In this document: positions 9,193 to 16,920 of the stretch, piece by piece
Layout: every line of letters begins with the position of its first letter
Position numbering within the stretch: position 1 is the stretch's first letter
Source: Halorubrum lacusprofundi ATCC 49239
Lineage (GTDB): Archaea; Halobacteriota; Halobacteria; Halobacteriales; Haloferacaceae
Length of the DNA stretch: 64,000 bases
Direction of reading: 5' to 3'
Assembly (NCBI RefSeq): GCF_000022205.1
Contig: NC_012028.1
Span: 248,001 to 312,000, forward strand
The notes under the pieces: generated by a model
Seen by the model: only the letters and a program-made list of their open reading frames with translations
Database searches by the model: none
What the model was told of the DNA's origin: nothing
Made by a program: the position numbers and the translations under genes

Positions 9193-9718
9193 CCCCCCGT
9201 CATCGATGTGTAAACTCTTCAGAAGAGGGGAGGGGGTGGAATGTGAGAATAGTCAAAACAGCTAGAAACGCCGGAATACGTCTTGAAACGTGTTTAGACA
9301 TCCAAATAAGGTCTAAATTGGGTTAGTCCTTTGTCTGACGAAGATTTATATGACCTCCATTATAACCATAGCCGTAATGTACCATTACACGAGGTTTTGA
9401 GAAGGTTACTTCAATAAACCGAGTAATGGTATAGCCGCTGATCAGCGCTGTCGTTCTCCCCGATATCACCGTTATTAGACTCTAAACCAGCTGTCAACGG
9501 TTTCACCCGCACTTTCGCCCACCCCGACTCTCACATGTTTACACTTCGATGACGGGGGGTGGGTGTTCAATACTCGGGACAAACGCAGGTGATACTCGTG
9601 GTCTGGGTGGAGAAATGGGCACTCTCAACTCCTGCGCGAAATCCGAACTTGTCGAATGCGAGAGCCGAGTCACGCTCCTATGAGATCTGATTCGAGTTTA
9701 CACATCGAATACGGGGGG
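9193..9718. other. Replication origin, orc-distal part: three ORB-like boxes and an AT-rich stretch
   Basis: Three long boxes match GTTTACACWTCGATGACGGGGGG: 9193-9215 (reverse), 9537-9559 and 9696-9718 (forward, the last with AATACG in place of GATGACG). The G-run end is as expected for haloarchaeal origin recognition boxes bound by Orc1/Cdc6. Between the first two lies an AT-rich segment (about 9300-9430) that could be the unwinding element. The boxes face each other across it. No gene is visible from 9164 to 9758. Confidence 0.8.
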
Positions 9719-9758
9719 TGTCTCTCGAGAGAATCTTCTGAATCTATCTGCAAATTCA

Positions 9759-11216
9759 CTAATTGTGGAACTCCTTCAACTGGGCGTTAACGACGGACTG
9801 GAGGAGGTCCTCCTGATCGGAGATAGCTTCCAAACGAGTGTCGTCGACGATCCGATTCATCATGGCTTCGGGATCCCCCGTGAACGTGAACTCCATGTAC
9901 ATTCCGCCACCACGGCCTCGACTCTTCCGTGAGGTCGAGATGAGACCATACGTGGAGAGCTCTTTGACGTACTTGACATAGGTCTCCCGCGTCATCTGGT
10001 CAGCATCGATCTCATCGGTAATCCATTGGTAGACTTTGAAGCCGACCGGACTCGGGACGGAACTCCCGGACCAATTGGAGAAATGGGCGACGGAGGCGGT
10101 CGCGTAGAGGGATATCTTCTTCTGGGTGGTCAGACCCTCGATTAACTTCAGTGAGCGGTCCTTGTCGATTTCTTCCTGAGATTCGCGGACGTGTTCTTCG
10201 CGAACTTTCTCGTCACCCCGTTCATCCGCGAGGTCACCGGCACCGCGGAATAAGTCGATTGCCTTTCGTGCGTCTCCATGGCTTTGGGCCGCGAATGCTG
10301 AAACGAGCGGTAGCACGTCGTCAGTTAACGCATCGGACCGGAAGGCGTCACGACGGTTCTCGAGTATTTGGCGGAGCTGATTAGCATCATAATCGGGGAA
10401 ATAGACGTCCCGTGGATTGAATGAACTCTCGGCACGACCGTCGATATCCTCCATGAATTTGGGGTCATTCGTCAGAGCTGCGACTGATACTTGTCCTTCG
10501 ATTTCGTTCGTGTTACTTGCTCGCGATAGCTGATAGAGCAGTTTCGAGTAGGCGGGTTCGTCGTTCGCTCGTCGGCCGACCAGGAGATCGATCTCGTCAA
10601 GGATGAAAATGACTGAGTCGTAGTGTTCGTTGATCAGCTCATACAAGCGCCGATACTTGCGCTTCGTCGACACTCCCGTCTCTGGGACGCCGACCTCTGC
10701 ACCGACGTCCTTCGCGACGGTTTGGACGAGTTCGAAGACAGCTTGATCGAGGGTATTGATCGGCTGGCAGTTGATGTCGACAACGCCGAAGTGTTCGCCT
10801 TTGGACTGACAGAGCTCGATGATCTGCTGTGTGACTGCCCCGATAATGAGTGATTTTCCCGTCCCAGCTGGCCCGTACAGCAGCATATTCGGAGGCCGGT
10901 TTCCTTGGAGAGTCGGTTTCAGAAACGAAACGACGGACTCGAGTTGGTCATCACGTCCGACGATTCGCTCTTCATCGATGATCGTGTCCGGCTCGACGAG
11001 ATCTCGATTGACAAAAACGGATGCTTCTCCCTCATCGTCGAGCATATCCCGAATTGACCGCTGTGTACTGTCCTCTACAGTCTCCTCGGTTTGCTCCGGT
11101 ATCACGTTCCCGGTAGCATTCTCCCCACCGGCTTCTATGTGTTCTGCGTCAGCTCTAGAACGAGTTCCTTCGTCGAGGGTAGATTGGTCCGCTCCATCCT
11201 GATCACTACCGGCCAT
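9759..11216 (-). CDS. orc: Orc1/Cdc6-family replication initiator
   Basis: This 485-residue AAA+ protein has a Walker A GPAGTGKS, a Walker B FILDEIDLL, sensor motifs in the ORC/Cdc6 arrangement and a C-terminal winged helix (about the last 100 residues) for origin binding. An in-frame ATG at 11258 exists. A TTTTTAA TATA-like box at 11239-11247 lies about 27 bp before the ATG at 11216, which fits a leaderless transcript from 11216. ORB-like boxes flank the gene on both sides, so it is probably the initiator of this replicon. Confidence 0.9.
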   Translation of the reverse strand: MAGSDQDGADQSTLDEGTRSRADAEHIEAGGENATGNVIPEQTEETVEDSTQRSIRDMLDDEGEASVFVNRDLVEPDTIIDEERIVGRDDQLESVVSFLKPTLQGNRPPNMLLYGPAGTGKSLIIGAVTQQIIELCQSKGEHFGVVDINCQPINTLDQAVFELVQTVAKDVGAEVGVPETGVSTKRKYRRLYELINEHYDSVIFILDEIDLLVGRRANDEPAYSKLLYQLSRASNTNEIEGQVSVAALTNDPKFMEDIDGRAESSFNPRDVYFPDYDANQLRQILENRRDAFRSDALTDDVLPLVSAFAAQSHGDARKAIDLFRGAGDLADERGDEKVREEHVRESQEEIDKDRSLKLIEGLTTQKKISLYATASVAHFSNWSGSSVPSPVGFKVYQWITDEIDADQMTRETYVKYVKELSTYGLISTSRKSRGRGGGMYMEFTFTGDPEAMMNRIVDDTRLEAISDQEDLLQSVVNAQLKEFHN

Positions 11217-11358
11217 ACGCTTGCTGTACGCCGAGGCGTTAAAAAGATTTACCTCCATCGATGTTTATCCGGCAGTTCTACCCAATTTATCTCCTATATT
11301 CGGATGATCAGTGCCGTCTCTGTTGGGACCGACACCGAAGTATTTCCTATAAGGGACT

Positions 11359-11586
11359 CCCCGTCATCGATGTGTAACGCGAGCTACTTCGCCTTCTTGC
11401 TAATCTGATGGTTCGATATTCAGTACAGTCAATTCTACCCACTCCATCGACGTGTAAGCTGTCTGTCTGACACCCGGAATCGAAGTGTAACTTGTGGGTT
11501 CCACTCCTCGTCATCGATGTAAAAACTGGTTTGGTCTTCCAGTCTTCCGACTGCCAGCTATCGATTTACACTTCGAACACGGGGGG
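11359..11586. repeat. ORB-like box cluster on the promoter side of orc
   Basis: At least five boxes related to those at 9.2-9.7 kb lie here: 11359-11378 (near-perfect, reverse), 11438-11457 (degenerate, reverse), 11473-11491 (degenerate, reverse), 11506-11526 (partial, reverse) and 11563-11586 (forward, ending in GGGGGG). The core is TTACACATCGATGACGGGG. Four reverse boxes facing one forward box suggests cooperative Orc1/Cdc6 assembly, and possibly autoregulation of orc, whose promoter is adjacent. No gene is visible from 11217 to 11624. Confidence 0.78.
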
Positions 11587-11624
11587 AATATTGATAGAAA
11601 TCTATTGTCCCCGACTCCGTCATT

Positions 11625-11948
11625 CTATTCGTCCGGGTTGATCGGACCTTTGTACTGGGAGCGGACCTTCTCTCCTTCTCTCCACTGCCAGTAGTAGTAG
11701 CGATTGTCGTTAATTTCCTTGATCGTGATCGTCGCTTTCGAGGGGACGTCGTCTGGAAGATCGTCGGGGCGTTCCTCGATATCGTTTTCGTCCGGTTCCC
11801 CTTCAAGACGGGCTTCCCGTTCCTTGTGTTCGGCTAGCCCCTCAGCGTAGCGGGCTACGTCCCGAAGCTGTTCCGGCGAGGCCTCGTTGAGAGTGTCGAC
11901 TAATTCGGCTGGAAGTCCTGCTGGCGGGGTCGGTGGCTCGTAGGACAT
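11625..11948 (-). CDS. Conserved haloarchaeal small protein of unknown function
   Basis: This is a 107-residue acidic protein. The N-terminal half is helical and charged (LPAELVDTLNEASPEQLRDV). The C-terminal half is a compact beta segment (ATITIKEINDNRYYYWQWRE then KVRSQYKGPINPDE). I recall such short proteins on haloarchaeal plasmids but know no function. The ATG at 11948 gives a better N-terminus than the open frame start at 11975, which would run into the paired box upstream. It lies close to the origin and may be a plasmid maintenance factor, though this is only a guess. Confidence 0.7.
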   Translation of the reverse strand: MSYEPPTPPAGLPAELVDTLNEASPEQLRDVARYAEGLAEHKEREARLEGEPDENDIEERPDDLPDDVPSKATITIKEINDNRYYYWQWREGEKVRSQYKGPINPDE

Positions 11949-11964
11949 CGGCTGTCGCCTCGTG

Positions 11965-12005
11965 TTAACCAACAAAAGCCATCAATCGATAGTTCTGTTG
12001 GTTAA
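11965..12005. promoter_or_regulatory. Paired TTAACCAAC/GTTGGTTAA box A
   Basis: Two 9-bp arms in inverted orientation (11965-11973 and 11997-12005) are separated by 23 bp. The right arm touches the stop of the next gene. The pair stands 17 bp before the 11948 start, in promoter position. Three more such pairs occur in the window. Confidence 0.6.
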
Positions 12006-12833
12006 TCATCTCTGGTTTGACCCGGTCGGGAGTCGACCGTCCGGGCGGGGAACCCGTCCCTGCTTGATTTCGTGGTCCACCCGGCGGATGTGTTTGCAGC
12101 CGCCCTCGGGCGCTCGTTGCTGCCAGTCCGGACAGGTGCAGGATACGCTGATCACGTCGACTTCATACCAGCTCCCCGAGGCTGACTGCACCTCGTAGCG
12201 ACCGCCCTTTTCGAGCAGCGAGACTGCCATTGCTTCGTCGACGGCGCGTCGGGTTCGCGGTTCGAGGTCCGCACGCTGGTTCGAGTGCTTCGTGACGACC
12301 ATCCGATCGCGAACGTCGCCAGTTCGTCCACCGTCCGGCGCGACGGCAGCGGCAGGACCCTGGAGCCAATCTTGAAGGAGTTCCTCGACCGGATGGCCTT
12401 CTGGCCAGAGATAGTGGACTTCACGGCGCTCGCGATAGTCGTAGGAGCCACACGCCGCGGCGTTCCCAGCCCACACGCGCCACGCGCCGAGGGCGGCCAT
12501 CACGTCGACGATTACGCGCGGGACGATTTCGTACTCGTCAGGGTAGAAGATCCGGAAACGGGTACACTCCTCTCGTGGTGGGACGATATCCCACCACTCG
12601 ACGTCGTCACCCCAACTGTCGAACATCGCTTCATCCTCTCCATACCCAACGGTCACGCCGCCGATCTCGGGCACGTCCGTAGATATCTCGTCAGTCTCGC
12701 CTTCGAGCAGCCGGAGGACGGCGTACCGTAGATACTCGTGTGCTGGATCGTCCGCCGACCGGGCGATCTGGTCGTGTTGTTCTGCAACCCGTTCCGCCTC
12801 ATCGAGGACAGCGGATAGATACAGTTCACTCAT
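12006..12833 (-). CDS. SWIM zinc-finger domain protein
   Basis: This is a 275-residue protein. The C-terminal region has the SWIM zinc site CTCPDWQQ..CKHIRRV (CxC followed by CxH), preceded by the usual YEVDVISVSC strand. SWIM domains bind DNA or protein, often in recombination, transposition or chromatin factors. The N-terminal ~200 residues hold no motif I know. The ATG at 12833 is preferred; the longer frame runs back through a leader hairpin. It belongs to the minus-strand accessory cluster and is preceded by leader element 1 and paired box B. Confidence 0.82.
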   Translation of the reverse strand: MSELYLSAVLDEAERVAEQHDQIARSADDPAHEYLRYAVLRLLEGETDEISTDVPEIGGVTVGYGEDEAMFDSWGDDVEWWDIVPPREECTRFRIFYPDEYEIVPRVIVDVMAALGAWRVWAGNAAACGSYDYRERREVHYLWPEGHPVEELLQDWLQGPAAAVAPDGGRTGDVRDRMVVTKHSNQRADLEPRTRRAVDEAMAVSLLEKGGRYEVQSASGSWYEVDVISVSCTCPDWQQRAPEGGCKHIRRVDHEIKQGRVPRPDGRLPTGSNQR

Positions 12834-12853
12834 GATTCGACGGAGGTCGGAAT

Positions 12854-12884
12854 GCGCCTCCGCCCCTCGGCGGGCGCTGAAAAA
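12854..12884 (-). promoter_or_regulatory. Leader hairpin element 1 (SWIM gene)
   Basis: Read on the minus strand, a T5 tract (12880-12884) is followed by a nested hairpin. The outer arms are GCGCC/GGCGC (12854-12858 with 12873-12877) and the inner CGCC pairs with GGCG. GGAGG lies in the 3' arm, and CCTCC nearer the ATG could pair with it. Confidence 0.55.
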
Positions 12885-12885
12885 C

Positions 12886-12927
12886 TTAACCAACGAAACA
12901 CTGTCTTACCGTCTGACCGTTGGTTAA
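12886..12927. promoter_or_regulatory. Paired TTAACCAAC/GTTGGTTAA box B
   Basis: Arms at 12886-12894 and 12919-12927 are separated by 24 bp. The pair stands directly upstream of leader element 1 and covers the gap between the ArdC-like and SWIM genes. Its position suits a promoter or operator for the SWIM gene. Confidence 0.6.
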
Positions 12928-12944
12928 CAGTGAGAACCGCGTGT

Positions 12945-13874
12945 TCAGCCCTCTGCAACCGTGTCGATGATCTTCTGTGCGGTCGAACTGATCCGCCCGA
13001 GACGTTCCTGAATGCCCTCCGCATCGTCGCCCTGCCACGCGGCAAGATAGAACGCTGACCCGCTCGTATCCAGGTCGAAATACCGCCCGACGATGTACGC
13101 GACGGCTTCTGCCTCGACCTCACGTTTCGACCGCTCGGTCGCGTCGTCGACGTCGGAATGGAGCAGCGCGTGCGCGTACTCGTGGATGAGCGTCACGGCG
13201 AGATCGGCCTGATTCGGGCGGGCTTTCGCCTCGACGACTGGGTGAAGATCACGCTTACTCCGATATTTGCAGACACCCTTCGCGCTGCCGTGCTCCCAGT
13301 CGGCAGCGTCGACGATGCGAACCTCGACATCGAGATTGTCCGCCGCGCCGAGGAGCACGGGAACCAGGTCTTGGGCATCCCCCGTGGCCTCGGTTTCTAG
13401 CTCGGGTAGTGGTTCGCCCTCGGTCTGGGAGACGTCGAACACAGAGGTTGGCTTGAACCCGACCAGTCCGTTCGACCACTCGTCGGGCGGCGTCTCGTCG
13501 TACTCACAGTCGCTTTGCTCGTGGTAGCTCTGCGAGTTCTCGCATTCAGGACATTGCTTGGTGATGATCGGGGCCCAGATCCAGATGGCATCTTCACCTT
13601 CCTGGACGTGCCGGTCGAACTCGTTCCGCCAAGTGTTGTAGCCCGCGATTTTTGTCGCCTGGGGACACTGGAGGGTGATCAGGAGCGTGTTCCGATGGGA
13701 GTAGTCGTGGAACTGACTTTGGATGTCGAGCCACTCTTGGAACTCCTCACTGGCCTTCGCCTCGTCGACGTCTGCAACAAGGTCGTCTATCCAATTTTCG
13801 ATGGTGCTGTGCATCTCGGCGTTCCGTGTGTCGGTCTCCTCAAAGGAGGCCGACGGGTCACTGGTCGTAGCCAT
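12945..13874 (-). CDS. ArdC-like antirestriction protein with ImmA/IrrE-type metallopeptidase domain
   Basis: This 309-residue protein starts with an ArdC/DUF1738-like region (YSHRNTLLITLQCPQATKIA, then GYNTWRNEF) and a Cys-rich insertion (CPECENSQSYHEQSDC). It ends in a zincin-like domain with the site LIHEYAHALLH followed by EAEAVAYIVGRYFDL. ArdC of conjugative plasmids binds ssDNA and protects incoming DNA from restriction; the M78 peptidase domain is found in such proteins. A GTG three codons upstream (13883) is an alternative start. Its place on a plasmid-like segment suits antirestriction. Confidence 0.82.
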   Translation of the reverse strand: MATTSDPSASFEETDTRNAEMHSTIENWIDDLVADVDEAKASEEFQEWLDIQSQFHDYSHRNTLLITLQCPQATKIAGYNTWRNEFDRHVQEGEDAIWIWAPIITKQCPECENSQSYHEQSDCEYDETPPDEWSNGLVGFKPTSVFDVSQTEGEPLPELETEATGDAQDLVPVLLGAADNLDVEVRIVDAADWEHGSAKGVCKYRSKRDLHPVVEAKARPNQADLAVTLIHEYAHALLHSDVDDATERSKREVEAEAVAYIVGRYFDLDTSGSAFYLAAWQGDDAEGIQERLGRISSTAQKIIDTVAEG

Positions 13875-13919
13875 AGGATTCACCGAATCGAGTTCACGGC
13901 AACTGCGTCAGTTCAGCAC

Positions 13920-13949
13920 GCGCCGCACCCCTCGGGGGCGCACAATAAA
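13920..13949 (-). promoter_or_regulatory. Leader hairpin element 2 (ArdC-like gene)
   Basis: On the minus strand TTTATTGT precedes a GCGCC/GGCGC stem (13920-13924 with 13937-13941) enclosing the inner pairing CCCC-GAG-GGG. It lies 46 bp before the ATG. The T-run is interrupted here. Confidence 0.5.
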
Positions 13950-14031
13950 CGACGGTGCGACTGCGGGGTTTATCTCGGGGGTGCTATCGGAGGCGGGGAT
14001 TAACAACCAGTGCGACACTATCGCCGAGAAG

Positions 14032-14187
14032 ATGAGTCTTGTCGACGTGCTTCGCGAGGTGGTTGGCATTCGCACGGCCAGCACGTCCACCCTGTATGAG
14101 TGTCGCCACTGTGGCACGACCCTCCCGGCGGATACCGAGATGTGTCCCACCTGTGGTGGAGAGGACGTCGCCTGCTACCAGTTCTGA
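14032..14187 (+). CDS. Small zinc-ribbon protein (DUF7129-like)
   Basis: A 51-residue protein with a single zinc ribbon: YECRHCGTTLPADTEMCPTC followed by GGEDVACYQF. Such rubredoxin-like ribbons are abundant in haloarchaea and their functions are unknown. The ATG at 14032 was chosen because it gives the usual MSLVDVLREVVG lead-in. It is the only plus-strand gene in this part of the cluster and is divergent from the ArdC-like gene. A TTTATC box near 13967 may be its promoter. Confidence 0.7.
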   Translation: MSLVDVLREVVGIRTASTSTLYECRHCGTTLPADTEMCPTCGGEDVACYQF

Positions 14188-14278
14188 GGGCTTTCGTTCA
14201 GTCTGCACAGCTTGTTGTCGGAACCGTTTCTGTTCGCTAGCGTCCGGTTGGATACCCCACGGTGTGAATGGGGATTGC

Positions 14279-14626
14279 TTATCGAAGCGATGTCTTCTCG
14301 TCAGCGAAGCCGACGGTGACGAGGTAGTCGAGGAAGTCGTCGAACCGATCGACGTCGCTGGGCGTATCGGTCGCGAGGTGGCGCGCCCACTCGATAGCCC
14401 ACTGGAACGCGGGATCGGTTCCACCCGTTCCGTGAATATACCACCACCGAGCGGCCTTCAACACGACGAGCGGATTCGTCGGTGGCCGCTCGCTCGCGAG
14501 CCCACGGGTAATCAACCCGATTTCGTCGGGGACATCGTCGGGTTCGACGTGTTCTGATTGTGTAGTGGCGATATCGATCGGGATATCATCGATGGAAACG
14601 TTCTCAGCACTCTGTTGTTGATTCAC
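14279..14626 (-). CDS. Haloarchaeal protein of unknown function
   Basis: A 115-residue protein with a disordered acidic N-terminus (about residues 1-38) and a helical region with conserved-looking aromatics (LVVLKAARWWYIHGTGGTDP, then FQWAIEWARHL). The start is GTG, with a strong Shine-Dalgarno GAGGTGA six bases before it. No family is recognised. It follows the DUF6610-like gene, with leader element 3 in the gap between them. Confidence 0.65.
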   Translation of the reverse strand: MNQQQSAENVSIDDIPIDIATTQSEHVEPDDVPDEIGLITRGLASERPPTNPLVVLKAARWWYIHGTGGTDPAFQWAIEWARHLATDTPSDVDRFDDFLDYLVTVGFADEKTSLR

Positions 14627-14657
14627 TGTCGGTCACCTCTGGTTGAAGACTCACGAA

Positions 14658-14688
14658 CGAGCCTCCGCCCCTCCCGGGGCTCGAAAAA
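14658..14688 (-). promoter_or_regulatory. Leader hairpin element 3
   Basis: On the minus strand T5 (14684-14688) is followed by a CGAGCC/GGCTCG stem (14658-14663 with 14678-14683) enclosing CCCC/GGGG and CGGA. It lies 12 bp after the stop of the DUF6610-like frame and 31 bp before the next start codon. Confidence 0.55.
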
Positions 14689-14699
14689 CAGCCCGCTGC

Positions 14700-15700
14700 T
14701 TACGCCGGCGGGATGTAGACGCTCTGCTCGCCAGCGATCTCCTCGTGGTTATTCCGATGGCGATGGGTGAAGTAGCACTCGTAACGACAGTACCCACAGA
14801 CTGCGCCGGTCCCGTATTCAGCGACGTACGGGCCGCGAGGTGTTCGCCAGACGTTCGTCCCACATTCAGTGCAAGCGGCCTGTTCGAGATCGGTTGGGGT
14901 CGGCCCCCGTACTCGATGTGTATCCCCTCGTCCTGGGGTGTCGTCTCGGGCCAGATCCCGTGGACTTTCCAGAACTCACGGATTCGGGCGAGGCTATGAC
15001 GCACCGTCCTCCAAACGGTGACGTGGTCAGCGTCGCGACCGCTGTCGTCCCAGCCGTCGGTCGTCCAGAACTCACCGAACTGTGCGCCGCGATGCAAGCC
15101 ATTCCAGTCGACGCCGACGATGTCGGCCGGAGGATCGGCAGAAAGCGTCGGTCGGGTCAGCTGGCGGATAGCCTCGAGTTGCTTGGGTGGGCTCCCGCCG
15201 AGGATGTGGATGCGCCGACCGCGCCAGTCGGGCGGGTCGGAGAATTCGTGCGCCAAGCGGTCAGCATAGCCTCGTGAGTAGCCAAGGACGAGGTCTTCAG
15301 GAATCGCGTCGATCACCGTTCGGGACTTCGGGACGATGATGAGTTCGGCCTCCGGGTAGCTGGCCTGAATCTCGCGAGCAGCGGCGACGTGGTCGTTGAT
15401 GTCGTCGCGTTCGTAGACGTCGCCGATGACACCGACCTGTGGTTCGTGCTCGAAGAACCGATCGACGAACCGCTCCAGATCGGGGTTCCGGAAATCGTTG
15501 TCGAGCATTCCAACGGGGATGCTGAGGTTCTGATACTGCGTCTCTTGATATCCACAGTCCTCCCGAAAGCCCGGAAGGAAACCGAGCTTATAGGCATCCA
15601 GGGTGAACGGCACTCGATGAAGGAACGCTATCTGGTCTGCTTGTCTGGCGGCAGCGATGTCGCTAGCCGTGCTGGAGTCTGTACTCAAATCGAGGGACAT
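14700..15700 (-). pseudogene. DUF6610-like protein, frameshifted before its zinc-finger tail
   Basis: The first ~262 residues form one domain (QIAFLHRVPFTLDAYKLGFL, then IVPKSRTVID, ILGGSPPKQLEAI and DIVGVDWNGLHRGAQFGEFW), a barrel-like protein I recall as DUF6610. The layout resembles queuine/archaeosine tRNA-ribosyltransferase-type barrels. At a run of five C (14904-14908) the frame breaks. One extra base would continue with ACTECGTNVWRT and CGYCRYECYFTHRHRNN, a Cys/His zinc site, to the stop at 14700-14702. As sequenced, the frame instead reads on into leader element 3. It is either a true mutation, a programmed shift or a homopolymer error. Confidence 0.7.
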
Positions 15701-15728
15701 GAATGAACTCGCGAGGCCGCTGCTGGCC

Positions 15729-15756
15729 GCCCCGCGCCCCTTCAGGGGCTCAATAA
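15729..15756 (-). promoter_or_regulatory. Leader hairpin element 4 (DUF6610-like gene)
   Basis: On the minus strand TTTATTGA precedes GCCCC-TGAA-GGGGC (arms 15745-15749 and 15736-15740). A second GGGGC at 15729-15733 can compete for the same 5' arm. The start codon is 29 bp downstream. Confidence 0.5.
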
Positions 15757-15772
15757 ACCGGGATACCCTCTA

Positions 15773-15814
15773 TTAACCAACACTGTGCGCTTCAACTCGT
15801 GGAATGTTGGTTAA
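15773..15814. promoter_or_regulatory. Paired TTAACCAAC/GTTGGTTAA box C
   Basis: Arms at 15773-15781 and 15806-15814 are 24 bp apart. They lie upstream of leader element 4 and just after the stop of the 73-residue protein gene. This again is the order box pair, leader, gene. Confidence 0.6.
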
Positions 15815-15823
15815 GAGCGGAGC

Positions 15824-16045
15824 TCACTCCTCATCCTCACGCAGCTCGTCGGCTTTCGACTTGAGGCGTCGCAGAATCTGTGGCCGATTCTGGTGGGCGT
15901 TCTCGTAGGCAACACACTCCTGAAGGGTCTCCATATCGTTGATCGTCACGATACCTGCGTTGATGAGTCGCGTATTCGGGGGCTCGAGCCGTTGTTCTGG
16001 TGAAAGCTCGCTTGCGTCAGCCGATTGAATATCTGGATTGCTCAC
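15824..16045 (-). CDS. Small haloarchaeal protein of unknown function
   Basis: A 73-residue protein with a LINAGIVTINDMETLQECVA segment resembling a short helix-hairpin-helix-like repeat, then a charged helix (QILRRLKSKADELREDEE). The start is GTG. The Shine-Dalgarno GGAGG lies nine bases before it and is part of the 3' arm of leader element 5, so initiation may depend on hairpin melting. No function is known. Confidence 0.65.
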   Translation of the reverse strand: MSNPDIQSADASELSPEQRLEPPNTRLINAGIVTINDMETLQECVAYENAHQNRPQILRRLKSKADELREDEE

Positions 16046-16051
16046 TGGTGA

Positions 16052-16082
16052 TCGCCTCCGCCACTACTGAGGCGACAAAAAA
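16052..16082 (-). promoter_or_regulatory. Leader hairpin element 5 with sequestered Shine-Dalgarno
   Basis: T6 (16077-16082) precedes TCGCC, which can pair either with GGCG (16059-16062) or with GGCGA (16052-16056). The latter holds the GGAGG of the 16045 gene, so two exclusive folds are possible, one of which hides the ribosome site. Confidence 0.55.
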
Positions 16083-16094
16083 CAGCCCTCTCCG

Positions 16095-16373
16095 TTACCC
16101 GTCTTCTTCCTTGGGTTGGATCTGACGAGCGTCCTCTGCGAGATCATGGATGTACTCCCGAAGAATCTCCATGTCCTCGCGAGCGTCTTCCATAGTCTTG
16201 CCTTTCGCTTTGGCCACGATTTTGTCCTGATCGCGGGTGCCAGTCCCGCGAGTAAGCTTCACGGTGAGGGAGACGCCGACGTCACTGCGTTCGACGTACT
16301 CCGTTCGTGTCGACTGTTCACTGGCTTTGGTCGATTCGTCATCTGCACGAGATGGTGGGGTGTGTTCTGACAT
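16095..16373 (-). CDS. DUF7389-type small protein
   Basis: This 92-residue protein has a disordered N-terminus and a beta-beta-helix core: RTEYVERSDVGVSLTVKLTR, then GTGTRDQDKIVAKAKGKTME and a helix DAREDMEILREYIHDLAEDA. I recognise the core as the haloarchaeal DUF7389 family, a common plasmid protein of unknown function. It is followed 23 bp later by no leader hairpin, unlike its neighbours; it is therefore possibly co-transcribed with the upstream DUF6166 gene. Confidence 0.7.
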   Translation of the reverse strand: MSEHTPPSRADDESTKASEQSTRTEYVERSDVGVSLTVKLTRGTGTRDQDKIVAKAKGKTMEDAREDMEILREYIHDLAEDARQIQPKEEDG

Positions 16374-16396
16374 GAGTTACTCTCGGTGATTAGGAT

Positions 16397-16798
16397 TCAG
16401 ATTGACGGTGCGACCGGCTCTCTGGATGTTTCGTGAAGGGCTGCGTCGATCTCGCGCCCGGTGAGTCGCCAGCGTTCACTGGACCCAGCGCAGTCCAGCT
16501 GGCTCACGACCTCGGTTTTGAATTCCTGGTAGTGATCGAGGGCGAACGCTTCGTCATCCGTGTAGTCGAGGAGGAGGGCGAGTGCGAGTTGGGCCGGCCC
16601 GCTGCCACCATATCCCCATTCGAAGCCCGAGGGACTGTGATCCGCCAGCTCGAGACTCCGCTCTGGCGTGAGCTGTTCTTGCTCCGATTGCTTCTCGACG
16701 ATGGCATGGCCTCGACGACGGTAACCGACGTAGATGACGTCGGGATCAGCCGAGGTCCGTGACTGTACGTGTGAGCGTGGGTCGCTGATTCCACTCAT
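16397..16798 (-). CDS. DUF6166-type protein
   Basis: A 133-residue protein with the family hallmark HSPSGFEWGYGGSGPAQLAL, preceded by VIYVGYRRRGHAIVEK and followed by a helical region ending in WRLTGREIDAAL. DUF6166 proteins are widespread on plasmids and phages in bacteria and archaea. The GYGGSGPAQLAL motif is nearly invariant in the examples I recall. Function is unknown. The start ATG at 16798 is preceded by leader element 6. Confidence 0.78.
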   Translation of the reverse strand: MSGISDPRSHVQSRTSADPDVIYVGYRRRGHAIVEKQSEQEQLTPERSLELADHSPSGFEWGYGGSGPAQLALALLLDYTDDEAFALDHYQEFKTEVVSQLDCAGSSERWRLTGREIDAALHETSREPVAPSI

Positions 16799-16827
16799 AG
16801 GTTGGTTCGCGGGAGGTTCGTTCGATC

Positions 16828-16857
16828 ACCCCCGCACCCCTCTCGGGGGTTCAAAAA
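16828..16857 (-). promoter_or_regulatory. Leader hairpin element 6 (DUF6166 gene)
   Basis: T5 (16853-16857) is followed by ACCCCC (16845-16850 complement), which can pair with GGGG (16837-16840) or with GGGGGT (16828-16833). These are two competing stems in the same layout as elements 5 and 10. Confidence 0.55.
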
Positions 16858-16920
16858 CAACACGAGGCTGCGTTCGGCAACGTATTTGACAGTTGCAACG
16901 TACTGTCCACATAATTCGGA

